From: Metaphire vulgaris
Lineage: Eukaryota; Annelida; Clitellata; Crassiclitellata; Megascolecidae
DNA length: 64,000 nucleotides
NCBI GenBank assembly: GCA_018105865.1
Contig: CM030845.1
Coordinates: forward strand, 16,728,776-16,792,775
Reading direction: 5' to 3'
The position numbers and the translations under genes are program-made. This document shows, in pieces, positions 1-15,952 of the stretch. Under the pieces are notes generated by a model. It was not told the origin of the DNA and ran no database searches. It was given only the letters and a program-made list of their open reading frames with translations. Numbering within the stretch: the first letter of the stretch is position 1; every line of letters starts with the position of its first letter.

Positions 1-685
1 CCCTCTCAACTGACAATGCAAATAAATCCCTACATGAAATATCTACGATAAAACAGACCAAGAGAGAAGAATTTGCAGGAAATATTAATTCCTCTGATGA
101 CGGAGGGCAGAGGCTGTTTCGGTTCACATGCAGAGTTCCAGCTTCGGTCGGTTCCGTCAAGTTCGGCGGCGATGGATTACTGCCTTGCAGATGACCGCCC
201 TCAATGATTCGCCGCCTGATTTTTGCCACACGGAGAATTTCTCACAGCATCCATGCAGTCCTTCAATATCCTTTCTGCGTTTCGCTGAATTTTCAATTGA
301 ACGTCTTCTTGCAGAAGACCGTCTTCTGAAGGGCTCACTGCCCGATTTCGACATGGCAGCGACCTCTTTCGTGCCATCCGAGCGGATTTTCCCTCAAGAC
401 CAACATCTTCCATTCCATGTTGATTTGTCAGCTTTGTTAACAGCGCCTTTGACTTTGGCCTTCACCATGATATGGCGCTATAGAAGTTGTCCAGTACAAT
501 ACAATATATGTGACTCAAGTTGCACAACATGTTTCCTGCTTTTATTATTTTCATCTAGTTTCAAATTGTTGAATCATAGACAGTCAAAAATGGAGCTGAT
601 AACATTTGCCACAATGCTCATCTTATCTTGAAATCTCTAAGTAATTCTTCATTAAATTAAACTCTCCAAAATTTTGCCAAATTAC
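1..685. other. Unassigned sequence inside the carrier-gene intron
   Basis: This lies beyond the second coding exon of the minus-strand carrier gene and should be intron. I looked for the next expected exon (end of EF-hand 3, EF-hand 4) and did not find it. Between about 130 and 470 both strands stay open for 65-167 codons, but none of the frames resembles a family I know and the minus-strand frames are broken. It may be an old degraded insertion. Confidence 0.4.
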
Positions 686-5222
<4,537 letters not shown>

Positions 5223-5271
5223 CTGAAGCTCAGTCGAAAATACGCAAAATAAAGAGATCCCAAAAACAGAA

Positions 5272-5329
5272 GGCAGTCGTTATTCGCACACGGTGTGCGC
5301 CAAACGTAAAAAATATTATTCGCACACGG
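5272..5329. repeat. Palindrome-bearing repeat, copy 1
   Basis: A 58-base block containing the palindrome-like GCACACGGTGTGC at 5286-5298 recurs, reverse-complemented and apparently identical, at 14489-14546 in a longer array. It lies just upstream of the carrier start codon. I do not recognise the family. Confidence 0.75.
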
Positions 5330-5354
5330 GGAAATCAAGGAAACAGGAAATCAC

Positions 5355-5440
5355 GTGTTGAAACAGGAATCAAGTGTTTCCTTTTGAACCGTCAACCGTG
5401 TTGAAACAGGAATCAAGTGTTTCCTTTTGAACCGTCAACC
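5355..5440. repeat. Perfect 43-bp tandem duplication
   Basis: Two adjacent 43-base units, 5355-5397 and 5398-5440, read as identical. Each begins GTGTTGAAACAGGAATCAAG and ends ACCGTCAACC. It lies upstream of the carrier gene; function unknown. Confidence 0.9.
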
Positions 5441-5649
5441 TTGGCCACTATATTGGATATATATAAGGCGTACATAGAGCGTGACATCGGAGTGGCATGT
5501 AAGCGAAGGCTTTGTATTTCAGTGTAGTACCGTTTTTGGTAAGACCGAATTTAAATGAGGCTGCGGACGGCTGATGACCTTACATGGCGACGACCCGTAG
5601 GAGGATAAGTAAGTAAGTAAAATCTCGTTAGTTTCTATAGCGCTTTCAA

Positions 5650-5990
5650 AAGTATCACAGCAGTAGCTTCTTATTCAAAACTACAGGCATGTGGAATTGG
5701 TGGTAGAGTGCTCTGTTGGATAAAAAATTGGCTACTGAACAGAAGACAAAAGGTAGGTAGCCTATAAGAGGCAAGTTTTCAGACTGGGCTGAGGTAATTA
5801 GTGGGGTGCCACAAGGTTGTGTTGGGACCACTATTGTTTTTAATATATATCAATGACATTGATGATGATATAATATCAAAAATTTTAAAATTTGCTGATG
5901 ACACAAAACTATGTGGAGAGATTGGAAGTGAAGCAGAGGCAAAAATACTACAGGAAGTGACTGAGGATTAAAAGACTTGGGGATTAAGTG
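5650..5990 (+). mobile_element. LINE RT fragment of the CR1/Jockey-like family
   Basis: Plus-strand translation gives GIGGRVLCWIKNWLLNRRQK, then VLGPLLFLIYINDIDDD and LKFADDTKLCGEIGSEAEAK. FADD is the RT catalytic motif. Stops and frame breaks separate the parts. It is the opposite orientation of, but related to, the LINE at 2690-4604. Confidence 0.8.
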
Positions 5991-8413
5991 ACGGGGATTA
6001 ACTGACAGGGAACCTTCTGACTGATCTTTCCGGATTGACCTGGTTCTAAGTCAATTTGGATTTGGTGCGACATCGGGTGATGCCCTGGGCATTATGATAG
6101 TGGCGCAATGGAGTTTACCCTGGTTTTGTGAGATCTGATATGTTGTTATCTACTTTACACAGAATGGATACCGACACAAATTGTGTAAATGGCGGCATGG
6201 ACATTTCCAATGATGGGGGAATCGCTGACTCAGATACCAATGTTATGTCAAGTAATGCTGCTATGCATGTGGGTTAGTACCTTATCAACAGATCATAAGA
6301 TACTTTTAAACATTGATTCAGAAAGAAATTACCAGAAGAGGATATGCTCATATTCACTCTTTATATATGCTGGACCTAAATATGCAATTCCTTTTCAAAT
6401 ATTTTCTAGCGCCAGACGGCCGAGCCAGAAGTCACCCCCGATTGCACATGCCAGCGAGAATGTGAATTTTTAAAAACCATCTCAATGACTGTGTGCTTCA
6501 GGGGTTTTACAAACGACAAAAAGGAAATCAGCAAGAAAAATTACCGCCGTTTAGGTCTTTGCAAATTCTACAAGAAAGCCTAAACTAGCTATACTCCTTA
6601 AATTAAATATTTATTTATTTTATAGTATGTGGTAGACAATATTGAGTGACTAGCTCTTCTTGATCAGAAGTGCCAAGCCATTTACATACTCATCAATGCT
6701 AATCAATAGCCTAAAATAGTCATCCTCTATATTATAAATTTATATTTAAGAAAGTTACACTTTCTGATCATTTCTAGAGTTAGTGCTAATCAATAGCCTA
6801 ACAAGTCATACTCTATACAATAAATTTCTATAAACATGTTAACTTTCAAATCATTTCCACAGCATTTTGATACTCATCAATGCTAATCAATCGCCTAAAA
6901 AGTCATACTCTACAGTGTTTATAAAAAAAATGTCAATAACTTTTAAACTTTGTGATCATTTGATTCATTTGTACAATTTTTGTTTCTTAATACCATGACT
7001 TCAATGCCTAACTCATTTCAGGTGGACTTGAATTGGCAAACGTGTCATTGGAGTTAGGGAGGACGTTCCCTGATTTCAAAACTTTTCAGCAAGAATTTGA
7101 TCGATACCAACGTTCCACATATCAGTTATTTGTTACTGGGAGATCAAAGTCTGTAGCTAACGCCAATAAATCCCTGTCTGAAGATACAATAAAGTACAAC
7201 AGTGCGCTGCAATGGGCCGACATAACATTGATCTGTAAGCATGGTGGGAAGACTCGTTGCAAGAGTACTGGCTTACGCCCCTAACCAAAGGTAATTATGC
7301 TCTTGCCTCCATAGCCTGGCGGTGGCACTATGCGGTGCTTTTTAGACGGAAACATGCTTGTTTGCTTTATATATTTCACTGGCATCCGCCCGATGTGTCC
7401 TTCATAAACATCATTGAGAACATTAAAGGCTCGAAGTTATGTGTTAAAGAGCTTAATGTATTGCTTCCGTCACCAGTGTAGTTTTTAAATGCCATAACGT
7501 AAGTTTGCAACACAATTATTTATCTCCATCCGAAGCAGTACTTCTAACTAAATTCAAGTTTGAAGAAGCGTTTGTGCTGTCACACTTTAAGTGTTAGGTA
7601 AATTTTTAATTTATTGGTTCTATGTTTGTAGCACATGCAAGTTGGAGTGTGGGGCTCATGTCCGTCTTAAAGCAAATCGACTGAGGCAAGAGCTTGTTTG
7701 TAACAGAACTTTTCCTACAGCATAATCACGATCTAAGCAAATCCGCTTTTCTCCATTTACCGGAAAACAGAAGGATCGACAAAGAAGACGAAGAGATTCT
7801 GTTGCCGCTGACTGAACTTCACATTCTCCATCCAGACTAGTGAATTTGATTCACAGTAAAACAAACAAACCGGTAACAACACAGGACGTCCATAATACCA
7901 TTAGGAGAATTATTGGAACGCATGGGAAAACGGATGTTGAGCTCCTGGTCAAGAGGTTGACAAGTTGGTTGGGCAGGGAAATTGCTTCAGCGGTTTTACG
8001 CATTGGCGACAGCTCGAACATGCTCAAGATTTTCTTTTTCCAGACTCCATACATGAAGGAAGTGTTTCTTAAGTTTCCGGAAGTTCTGTTAATCGACGCA
8101 ACTTATCGCACCAACAAATTGAAGATGCCACTTTTTTGTGTTTGTCGTTGAAGATGGCAACGGAGTTGGTGTGGTAGTTGCATACTGTTTTGTTGCTGAC
8201 GAGCAACAGCATACAATCACGGAAATGATGGAAATATTTCTTTCTTGCAATGCAGAGGCCAGTTCGACTGAGGTTTGTTCAGAACTTTATTCCAAGAGAA
8301 TTAACATAGTGCTAATTGCAACTATAGCATTAGATTTCTTTGGTGACTCACCTGCTACTGCAATTGTCTGCTTGGTAAATTGGGTTTCCAGCTTGCATGG
8401 TTCATCAACATCA

Positions 8414-8720
8414 TCACAATTGCTTTCTGCCTACTCTCCAGTGGCAATAGCTAGTCTTAAAACATTTCCAGGCCTTTTTGTCCGATGCCAGTCTTCTTCC
8501 TTCTAATATTGTTAGATTTATCTCTTTTAGGTCTTCTTTTATGTTATCTACCCATTTCTTTCTGGGCCTGTCTCTTTCTTTTTTTCGTTCTTTGTATGTG
8601 TATAGAGCTTTTTTGGGGAGCATCGAGTCTTCCATCCTGTTTACGTGTCCATGCCATGTTAATCCCCTTTTTCTAAGTCTGTCTATAATGGTGTTCTTTA
8701 GCCCGATCCGCTGTCATATT
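8414..8720 (-). mobile_element. LINE C-terminal tail fragment
   Basis: The minus strand encodes MEDSMLPKKALYTYKERKKE followed by RDRPRKKWVDNIKEDLK, the typical tail of some non-LTR elements (GRPRKRWxDxIxxD). It lies in the intron between the first and second MULE catalytic blocks (8273-9210), so it is a later insertion. Confidence 0.75.
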
Positions 8721-8815
8721 ATAACTTGACTGCATTATTTTTCATTTGAAGCTGAAACTGTTTATAACTTATCTAATTAAATTGCTAATTAACGTAATTA
8801 GATCAAAATTTGGTA

Positions 8816-8905
8816 ATTCTAATTAATTAGATATTTCATGTAGCTAATTCTAATTCTAATTAATTAGATATTTCATGTAGCTAATTCTAATTCTAATTAA
8901 TTAGC
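8816..8905. repeat. 37-bp AT-rich tandem repeat
   Basis: GATATTTCATGTAG recurs at 8830 and 8867, with TAATTCTAATTCTAATTAAT spacers between, about 2.4 units. A (TTA)n run follows at 8932-8964. Intronic. Confidence 0.8.
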
Positions 8906-8929
8906 AATGGTGCCAATTAAAAACAACCC

Positions 8930-8965
<36 letters not shown>

Positions 8966-11819
8966 GCTATTTACGATGTTAGTCAAAATTTGGCTCGATT
9001 CATCTTTTTCTTGATTCAGTTTAGTTAAGCCAGAGTGTCGGTTATTAATATTTCTTCTGCAAACAGTATTTGTATTAAAAAATGGAAAAACGTGTCACGC
9101 AAATAACTTCTTTAAAACTAATGAATGCTGTGTCTACATGCAATCGTTTTACCTATTCTCAACCTCATAATCGTGATATTTGTCATAGTTGGTATGGCCT
9201 ACATTTGCAGGTTGTTATTGTGGACAAAGACGTATGTGAGATAAATGCAGTACGAACCGTACTTGGTGAGTCTGTTGCAATTCAATTGTGTGAATTTCAT
9301 GTGAAAAAGGCGTTCAAGAATGCCCTAGCTTCCTTCACTGACAAGAAGACACTTTACACGGTCTTGTGCAATATGCTTCATGCCTTGGACGAAAATGCGT
9401 TTCTTGAGCATAAAGCTGAATTAGAACGCATTGCTCCTGCACCAGTGTTCACCTATTACATGGCCAATTGGGATAACATCCAACCAATGTGGGTCCGGTA
9501 TCAGTGCAACAAGCACCTTAATCTTGGGAACAACACCAACAACCGTGTTGAGAGCCACAACAGCCGTATAAAATCTATCCTCCATCATAGTGATAAATTG
9601 CATACCGCTGTTCATGGTCTTATACTCATGCATGGTGTCAGGTTGAATGAGACTGAGCATTCTAATATAAGAGCTCAAAGTTCTAAATTCTATTCTCACA
9701 TATCACAGACTCAGCTCGTTAAAGACACAAGTCGTCTGCTGACTGTCTACGCCACCAAGAAAGTGATAGACGAGGAAAGAAAATGCACGGAGACAATGGA
9801 CACTGCGCATGTCAGCAGTGATGATAATGGCGAGCTTACTGTCCCATTACAACAAACGGCTCTTATAAAGTAAGCATGGACTTATCATCATGCAGCTGTC
9901 GCACCTATTTGACCATGAAGCTGCCTTGCAGGCACATAATTAAAGTTCACACCGAGAGAAACATCAATATCAATTTGAACTTGTGTGCTCATCAAAGATG
10001 GTTTCAAACAGCACAGTACTTTCCCTCGTCCCATCAACAATTAGTGGTGGAAGATCGCCCAAGGCCAGTGATTGATGTTTTGCAGGGACCAGACTTTGAA
10101 GCAATGTCACGTACATCAAAGTATAACTATGCCTTTCGCACCCTTAAACAAATGGCTGATTGCATGGCTGAAACTGGTGCACGGACCTTTGGAAAACGTG
10201 TGTCTGTTGTTGACAAGATAGTAAGCTTGTGGCTTCAGGGCAAGGAGGTTGCTGTAAGCGAAGAGAACGAGCAAGCCCACAGTGAAGTATTTATAGGAGC
10301 TAGTGAAGATGTGTGCGCAGTAGAAGATATGGAAGTAGAAGAAATGGCAGATAGTGTTATCAGTAGGCATCAGATACTTCGTGGTGTTGCACCAGCCAAT
10401 ACGTCTTCAGTATCAAATGAAACCTTGAAAGCAAAGTCTACACAGAAGAAGAAACTTAAACGCCTTCTAACGATCTCCGAGGATGGTGAAACTAGCAATT
10501 ACAGACTTGACCAGAGTGCTTCCTGTGCAACCGGACACAGCTTGGAGAGTCAGGTCATTCCAGTTACTGAGGTAATGACATAATGCTGTCGGGTATTATC
10601 TGCAATCCGATAATATAATTATATTTCTCACTTCTGTTTGTTATATTAAGCTATTGGTACAACAAGAATTAATAACAGTATAATCATATACATTTTCATG
10701 AAATATTGTTGTACCTATCTAGAATAAATGCGTGCAGCAGATTAACAACGGATACAAAAGTGTTCATCATATTGCTTAGGTTGACGATGGTTTTGATGCA
10801 CACTCCAATCAGGAAAGACCCTTACATCTTCGGGATATTGAACTTCAGATGGTCAAACATTGCCGTGGCCGACCAAAGGGGCTACAGGATTCCTGTATGG
10901 GAAACAAGTTCAGATGTAAACGATCGAAGAAGAAATTGGACAACACAGAAATGGCGGTTCAATCATTTGTTCAGTTGGCAAATGTGGAAAAAATTGAACG
11001 TATGTAAGCTTTTGTTAAATTTGTCATGTTAAAAATATGTTCCTACTTTTTATTATTATATGATGCAGTAAGCAATATGAAAGAGAAAGGGGACCGGAAT
11101 CGCTAAAAATTAACATACAATAACTGATGTTGTTGGCGTTAACGTAACAGTGATTTATAAAGTTGTTGACAATTGCTTTATGCAGGTATGCTGCAGTGGT
11201 TTGTGCTGCCAAGATCCGTCGCCATCAATGCCTTAGCAGGAATTACATAATTGAATCGAACTACTAAGCACTCATCAAGTCCACGACTTGTCTGATGGAG
11301 TTTTGGACAGCAGAGCTAATGTAACATTGTTAAAAGAATACTTTGCAGTGGAGGCCTGGAAAAGTATTCGTTCAATCAGTAAGTCCCTTATTCATGATCT
11401 AATCTATCAATGCAGTACAAGTGCATACATGTTAATTAAAGTATTTGTCATTATCGCATTAATTGATAAAGCTGGTACTTACGTTTCTGAGGTTTCTTAT
11501 TCTTGTTCAGTTCAGGAGAAAAGAACGGCTAACAGTTGGAAATGTGACAAGTGTGGGGTCCCAGATGATGGAACATTGAAGATGATTTGTTGCGATTTGT
11601 GCTTGCAATGGTTCCACTGGTAAATTTCAACAATTCCCAGTTATTGTAATTGTCAATAGTAATTGTCACTGTTTCGTTGCATTGCATGACTCACTCAATA
11701 TTCATACTGCAACAGGGCTGCTATTATTAGACAGCATAAGAAAGTAGAAGAGAGCAGTAATTGCGTCAGATAAAAATAACAAATAGGTACAGGAAGCATG
11801 CTATTAATTTGCATTTGAC

Positions 11820-12091
11820 CAGTGGCGGTTCCAAGAATTCTTGGTGGGGGGGATGATTCCCAAAGAAATTAATTTTGGTCAGAAAAAATTTAATTTTTAT
11901 CCGAAAAATGTAATTTTTGTCAGAAAAAATTTAATTTTTATCCGAAAAATGTAATTTTGGTCAGAAAAAAGGTAATTTTGGTCAGAAAGGTAATTTTGGT
12001 CTGAAAAAATGTCACTTGGGTCCGAAAAAATGCCATTTGGGTCCGGTGGGGGGACGCATCCCCAGTCATCCCCACGGTAAAACCGCCACTG
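11820..12091. mobile_element. hAT nonautonomous element in the PHD intron
   Basis: The ends are CAGTGGCGGTTCC and, read inward from the right, CAGTGGCGGTTTTACC. The flanks CATTTGAC and CATTTTAC form a 7/8 target duplication. The interior is an array of about 20-bp units built on TAATTTTGGTCAGAAAAAA with variants. The 272-bp element sits in the intron that splits the PHD finger and leaves both splice sites intact. Confidence 0.85.
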
Positions 12092-12254
12092 CATTTTACC
12101 ACTGTTCTGATTGTGGTTTGCAGGTCTTGTGTTGACTTGAATAGGTCAACTGTACCAACCGGTGATTGGTTCTGCCAAAAGTGTTTGATGCCAACCGTTG
12201 CCTCATGATCCGCATTGATTGAAAGTACTAGTAGTGGACTATTGACGCTGTAGG

Positions 12255-13080
12255 GATTCTTTGCATGAGTTAGCTTCTCTGCATAAGTTACATGTTGTCA
12301 GTTGTGAGATTCTTTGCATGAGTTACAATTTGGGGTCACTTGTGAGTTTCTCTGCATGAGTTACATGTTGTCATTTGTGAGACTTTTATTGCATAAGTTA
12401 CATTTCCTTGTCACTTGTGAGATTCTTTGCATAAGTTACAATTTTTGGCATAAGTTACATGTTGTTGTCAGTTGTGAGATTCTTTGCATGAGTTACAATT
12501 TGGGGTCACTTGTGAGTTTATCTGCATAAGTTACATGTTGTCATTTGTGAGACTTTTATTGCATAAGTTACATTTCCTTGTCACTTGTGAGTTTCTCTGC
12601 ATGAGTTACATGTTGTCATTTGTGAGACTTTTATTGCATAAGTTACATTTCCTTGTCACTTGTGAGATTCTTTTGCATAAGTTACAATTTTTGGCATAAG
12701 TTACATGTTGTTGTCAGTTGTGAGATTCTTTGCATGAGTTACAATTTGAGGTCACTTGTGAGTTTATCTGCATAAGTTACATGTTGTCATTTGTGAGACT
12801 TTTATTGCATAAGTTACATTTCCTTGTCACTTGTGAGATTCTTTGCATAAGTTACAATTTTTGGCATAAGTTACATGTTGTTGTCAGTTGTGAGATTCTT
12901 TGCATGAGTTACAATTTGGGGTCACTTGTGAGTTTATCTGCATAAGTTACATGTTGTCATTTGTGAGACTTTTATTGCATAAGTTACATTTCCTTGTCAC
13001 TTGTGAGATTCTTTGCATAAGTTACAATTTTTGGCATAAGTTACATGTTGTTGTCACTTAATTGTGAGATTCTTTACATG
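12255..13080. repeat. Higher-order tandem repeat of GCATRAGTTACA
   Basis: GCATAAGTTACA or GCATGAGTTACA recurs every 25-50 bases through about 825 bases, separated by CACTTGTGAG or CATTTGTGAG linkers. A larger unit beginning AGATTCTTTGCATGAG recurs at about 12308, 12477, 12723 and 12893 (spacings about 169, 246 and 170), so there is a higher-order period of about 170 with one unit enlarged by about 76. It starts about 47 bases after the MULE/PHD stop codon. No protein meaning is evident. Confidence 0.9.
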
Positions 13081-13154
13081 ACCACCCCTATTTTCAATGT
13101 TAAAAATACACAATTGAAAATTTTTTTTAGATCTTACATTGTTTCACCCTCGAA

Positions 13155-13345
13155 TACACTACCCCTGGGTCACCCCTGACCAAGGGAAAGTTTATTTGCT
13201 CGCCAGGGATTTTTTGATGAAAAGTGAGGGCCCCGAGCGAGCTTACGACCTTTTTTGCTCGTCAAAATTTTTTGGGTTTTCTCAAGGGGCCCCGATCCGA
13301 AGATGCCCCCGGGCCTCAAAAGGTCACGCTACGCCCCTGTTTGTG
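13155..13345. mobile_element. hAT-like fragment
   Basis: The right end, read inward, starts CAGGGGCGTAGCGTGACC, a common hAT-type end. The interior carries the module reverse-complemented (ACGACCTTTTTTGCTCGTCA near 13245). I could not find a clear left end or target duplication. Confidence 0.5.
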
Positions 13346-13365
13346 TTTTGCATAAGAAAACCCCA

Positions 13366-13856
13366 GTGGCGGCTCCAGGATTTCAGAATTTGTCAAGTGG
13401 GGAGAGGCTTTGAGGGTGACATGTTATTATCATGGGCCAAGTATTTTTCATAAATAGGTACACGCACTCAAAATCCCTCCCCCCGAAGAAAACATTTCAG
13501 CATCGACACAATTTTTGCATTGAACTGTGTCTCTTCCCCTCCAACCAAGTCAATTTTCCCTCCAAAGGCCAGGGGTCTGGATAAAACACCTGGCTGACCC
13601 AAGAAAATGAAACTCGCTGCCAGCATTGGTCCACTCCATTGAGTCTCTAAGACAATGCTATCAAGAATTGTAACGTGCCACGGGGGAGATGGGGGCAACC
13701 CCCCCCCCAATCTGACCCAGAACACCTACCAGATTCACGCAAATCCGATGAGGGCACGTGTGTGGGGTGGGTGTAAGAAACTTTACATGCCAACCAGTTG
13801 CCACACCCCTTTTTACCCCCCCCTACCTAAAATTTCTGGCGACGCCAGTGCGTGCC
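13366..13856. mobile_element. Candidate hAT-like element with diverged ends
   Basis: The left end CAGTGGCGGCTCCAGG matches the window's CAGTGGCGG family. The right end read inward is CACTGGCGTCGCCAG, a partial match. No target duplication was seen. The interior is C/G-homopolymer rich, with no convincing gene. Confidence 0.45.
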
Positions 13857-14212
13857 TGCTCTCTATTGCCTATTCGCCATAACAGGGACAGGAAAATTCA
13901 TTGACATTTGGATTTGACAATAGGGAATTGCAATTCTACGTTGGAGCGACCATACACTAATGCCAATTAAATTACAAAAATGGCGCTATAGAAGTTTACT
14001 AATTATAATAGATTTACTTTTAAAAGTGGAAAGCTCATGTTTTTGGGGTTTTGAAACTACCCGAGCCAGTGAATTTTTTACTCGTTGGAATTTAGCAAGG
14101 TTGGATTTAGAGATGCCATAGAGAAGAGTTGCAATGATCAAGACGGCTAGAAACTAAGTCATTTGCCAATAGCATTCATTGCTAGGTGTCAGTAGGTGAC
14201 TCGCACACTCTG

Positions 14213-14546
14213 TGATAATAACAAATTATTAGGTCAGTAACACACCGCACGTGGGCAAATCATATTTATAAATTATTAGGTGACTCGCACACCGTGTACG
14301 AATTATAATTATTAGGTCTTTTGCTGATGGATTTGGAATACCATCGATTGATACCCTTGGGTATTAGAAATGATGCTATAGAAGTGCAGAATTATTATTA
14401 TTAGGTCAGTTGCACACCGTGTGCGAATAATATTTCTTACGTGAGGCGCACACCGTGTGCGAATAATATTTTTTACGTGAGGCGCACACCGTGTGCGAAT
14501 AATATTTTTTACGTTTGGCGCACACCGTGTGCGAATAACGACTGCC
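14213..14546. repeat. Array of CACACCGTGTG palindromes
   Basis: GCACACCGTGTGC occurs at 14412, 14448, 14483 and 14520, about 36 bases apart, in units also containing GAATAATATTTTTTACGT. A diverged copy is near 14288. Each copy could form a short hairpin. The last 58 bases match 5272-5329 in reverse complement. The array ends about 50 bases before a hAT element. Confidence 0.85.
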
Positions 14547-14598
14547 AAAACAGAAATAACTTCTAAGAGACTAAGACCCACAACGGAAGTACGCACGC

Positions 14599-15576
14599 CA
14601 GTGATGCCAGTCAACTTTTTGAAAAAAGCCCAGATGGCGTCTGTAAAAAAGCCCAGAAAAGCCCAGATTTGCAAAACAGGCTCTAAAGCTCTAATTTTTC
14701 GTCACTGGGACTCACTACTATATAAAAATCATTAAAAATGTACTGTCGGTCTATGTATGTATTTAACATTCAAAATTATGGACTCAATTAAACTGAAATA
14801 TTCGAATAACAGCGTAATATAATCATATGAGAAAGTTAGAAACGAACTCTGGAAATTGAAAAAGTGTCAGACTGTCAGTGACATAATGTCATGTATTCAT
14901 GTAACATCAGTTACATCACGTGTAAAATGTTCAATCTTCATAATGCATTGCTATTGGCAGTTTGGGTTAGGGCTAGGTAGGCTTAACACGGGGGGTGAGT
15001 CTGGAGACTGGAACAGTTACCGGTAAGTCCTAATCATTCCCGCCTCGTCCCTGTCTTCGCCCCATCCACCCCACCCCCGAGCTAGAGTTGGTACTCGGTA
15101 GCACAGTGTCAGAAGCAGTCACCACTGCCCACCAGCAGCAGATACAATAAACTAGATCATGATCAGGTCATCACATTCATCAGGTAATCCGATACAAAAA
15201 TTCAGCAAACCGGTATGTGACTCAGACCCTTTACTTATAGCCACACTCCATTAAGGCCCTGTAGCCACCCTGCAGCCCTGCAAGTGACAGGTCCGACGGA
15301 CAACGTGTCAACGTCAGTTAGGTCAGTAAGGTCACAGCGGGAGTACAACTGGACTTACTGGAGTAATTACTGGACAGACAGTTGAGATTTGAGAACTTGA
15401 GACAAGCTCAGACAAATTGAGACAACGGCTCAACGGAAATGACTGAGATTCACAAAAACAAATGCATTTTCAAGAACTTTTTAAAAAAGCCCAGATTTCG
15501 GCAAAAATGCCCAGCTCCCCAGACGAGGTCCAAAAAGCCCAGATCTGGGGAAAAAAGCCCAGCACTGGCATCGCTG
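14599..15576. mobile_element. 978-bp hAT element with repeated subterminal motif
   Basis: The ends CAGTGATGCCAGT and CAGCGATGCCAGT face inward, flanked by a perfect ACGCACGC duplication (14591-14598 and 15577-15584). Short direct repeats of AAAAAGCCCAGAT cluster just inside both ends (about 14620-14675 and 15480-15565). Repeated subterminal motifs are transposase-binding sites in known hAT elements such as Ac. No transposase ORF, so it is nonautonomous. The right duplication runs into a (CA)n(CT)n tract. Confidence 0.85.
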
Positions 15577-15579
15577 ACG

Positions 15580-15583
<4 letters not shown>

Positions 15584-15615
<32 letters not shown>

Positions 15616-15638
15616 CTCTCTCTCTCTCTCTCTCTCTC
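15584..15638. repeat. (CA)n(CT)n compound microsatellite
   Basis: About 14 CA repeats run directly into about 13 CT repeats, starting at the edge of the hAT target duplication. Confidence 0.95.
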
Positions 15639-15952
15639 GACAGACACCAGGGCAGGCAGACAAGGGTCAATAGCAATATGCAAACAGTAGATAAGCGTTT
15701 GTTGCATCAGACATGTTACTTTGCAATCACCTGAATGCAGATCAGATAAGATCATAAGAACATTCATTTGCTATACTCCTGATTAATTCCAGTTCTCAAT
15801 CCAATCAATTCCTAGAATCTACATTAATAGCTAAAATCACAAATGACATTCCTCTACATCTTCGTCTAACCACTCTAATGCTCCCCTAAGTCTTCCCATT
15901 GACTCCAATCTCCTCACAATGCTCAACTGAGGCCATTGAGGTCTCAAGTGAA

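Larger units (their letters stand above)
6164..12208 (+). pseudogene. MULE transposase-derived gene with SWIM, AT-hook-like and PHD modules, frame-broken
   Basis: Exons in order: 6164-6272 (acidic N-terminus from ATG, phase 1 out), 7022-7290, 7632-8272, 9211-about 9869, about 9870-10571, 10813-10999, about 11186-11378, 11511-11619 and 12124-12208 (stop TGA). The MULE core is present: LLIDATYR (first Asp), VVIVDKD (second Asp), QLCEFHVKKAF and NNRVESH (candidate Glu). A SWIM finger (CSCRTYLTMKLPCRHI, C-x-C-x(n)-C-x-H) follows, then HCRGRPKG (AT-hook-like) and a PHD finger assembled across the last intron (WKCDKCG, CCDLCLQWFHWSC, WFCQKC). Phases match at 6272/7022, 10571/10813, 11378/11511 and 11619/12124. 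The frame is broken near 7275, 7700, 7825, 8130, 9867 and about 11245; three of these are +1 changes in short homopolymers. This architecture is a known class of invertebrate MULE-type proteins. It could be a decaying autonomous element, a domesticated gene, or an intact gene with base-calling indels. Confidence 0.8.

Noticed and set aside
128..631. A 167-codon plus-strand open frame, with antisense open frames
   Set aside because: No family resemblance, no supporting splice context, and it lies in the carrier-gene intron; both strands happen to be open.
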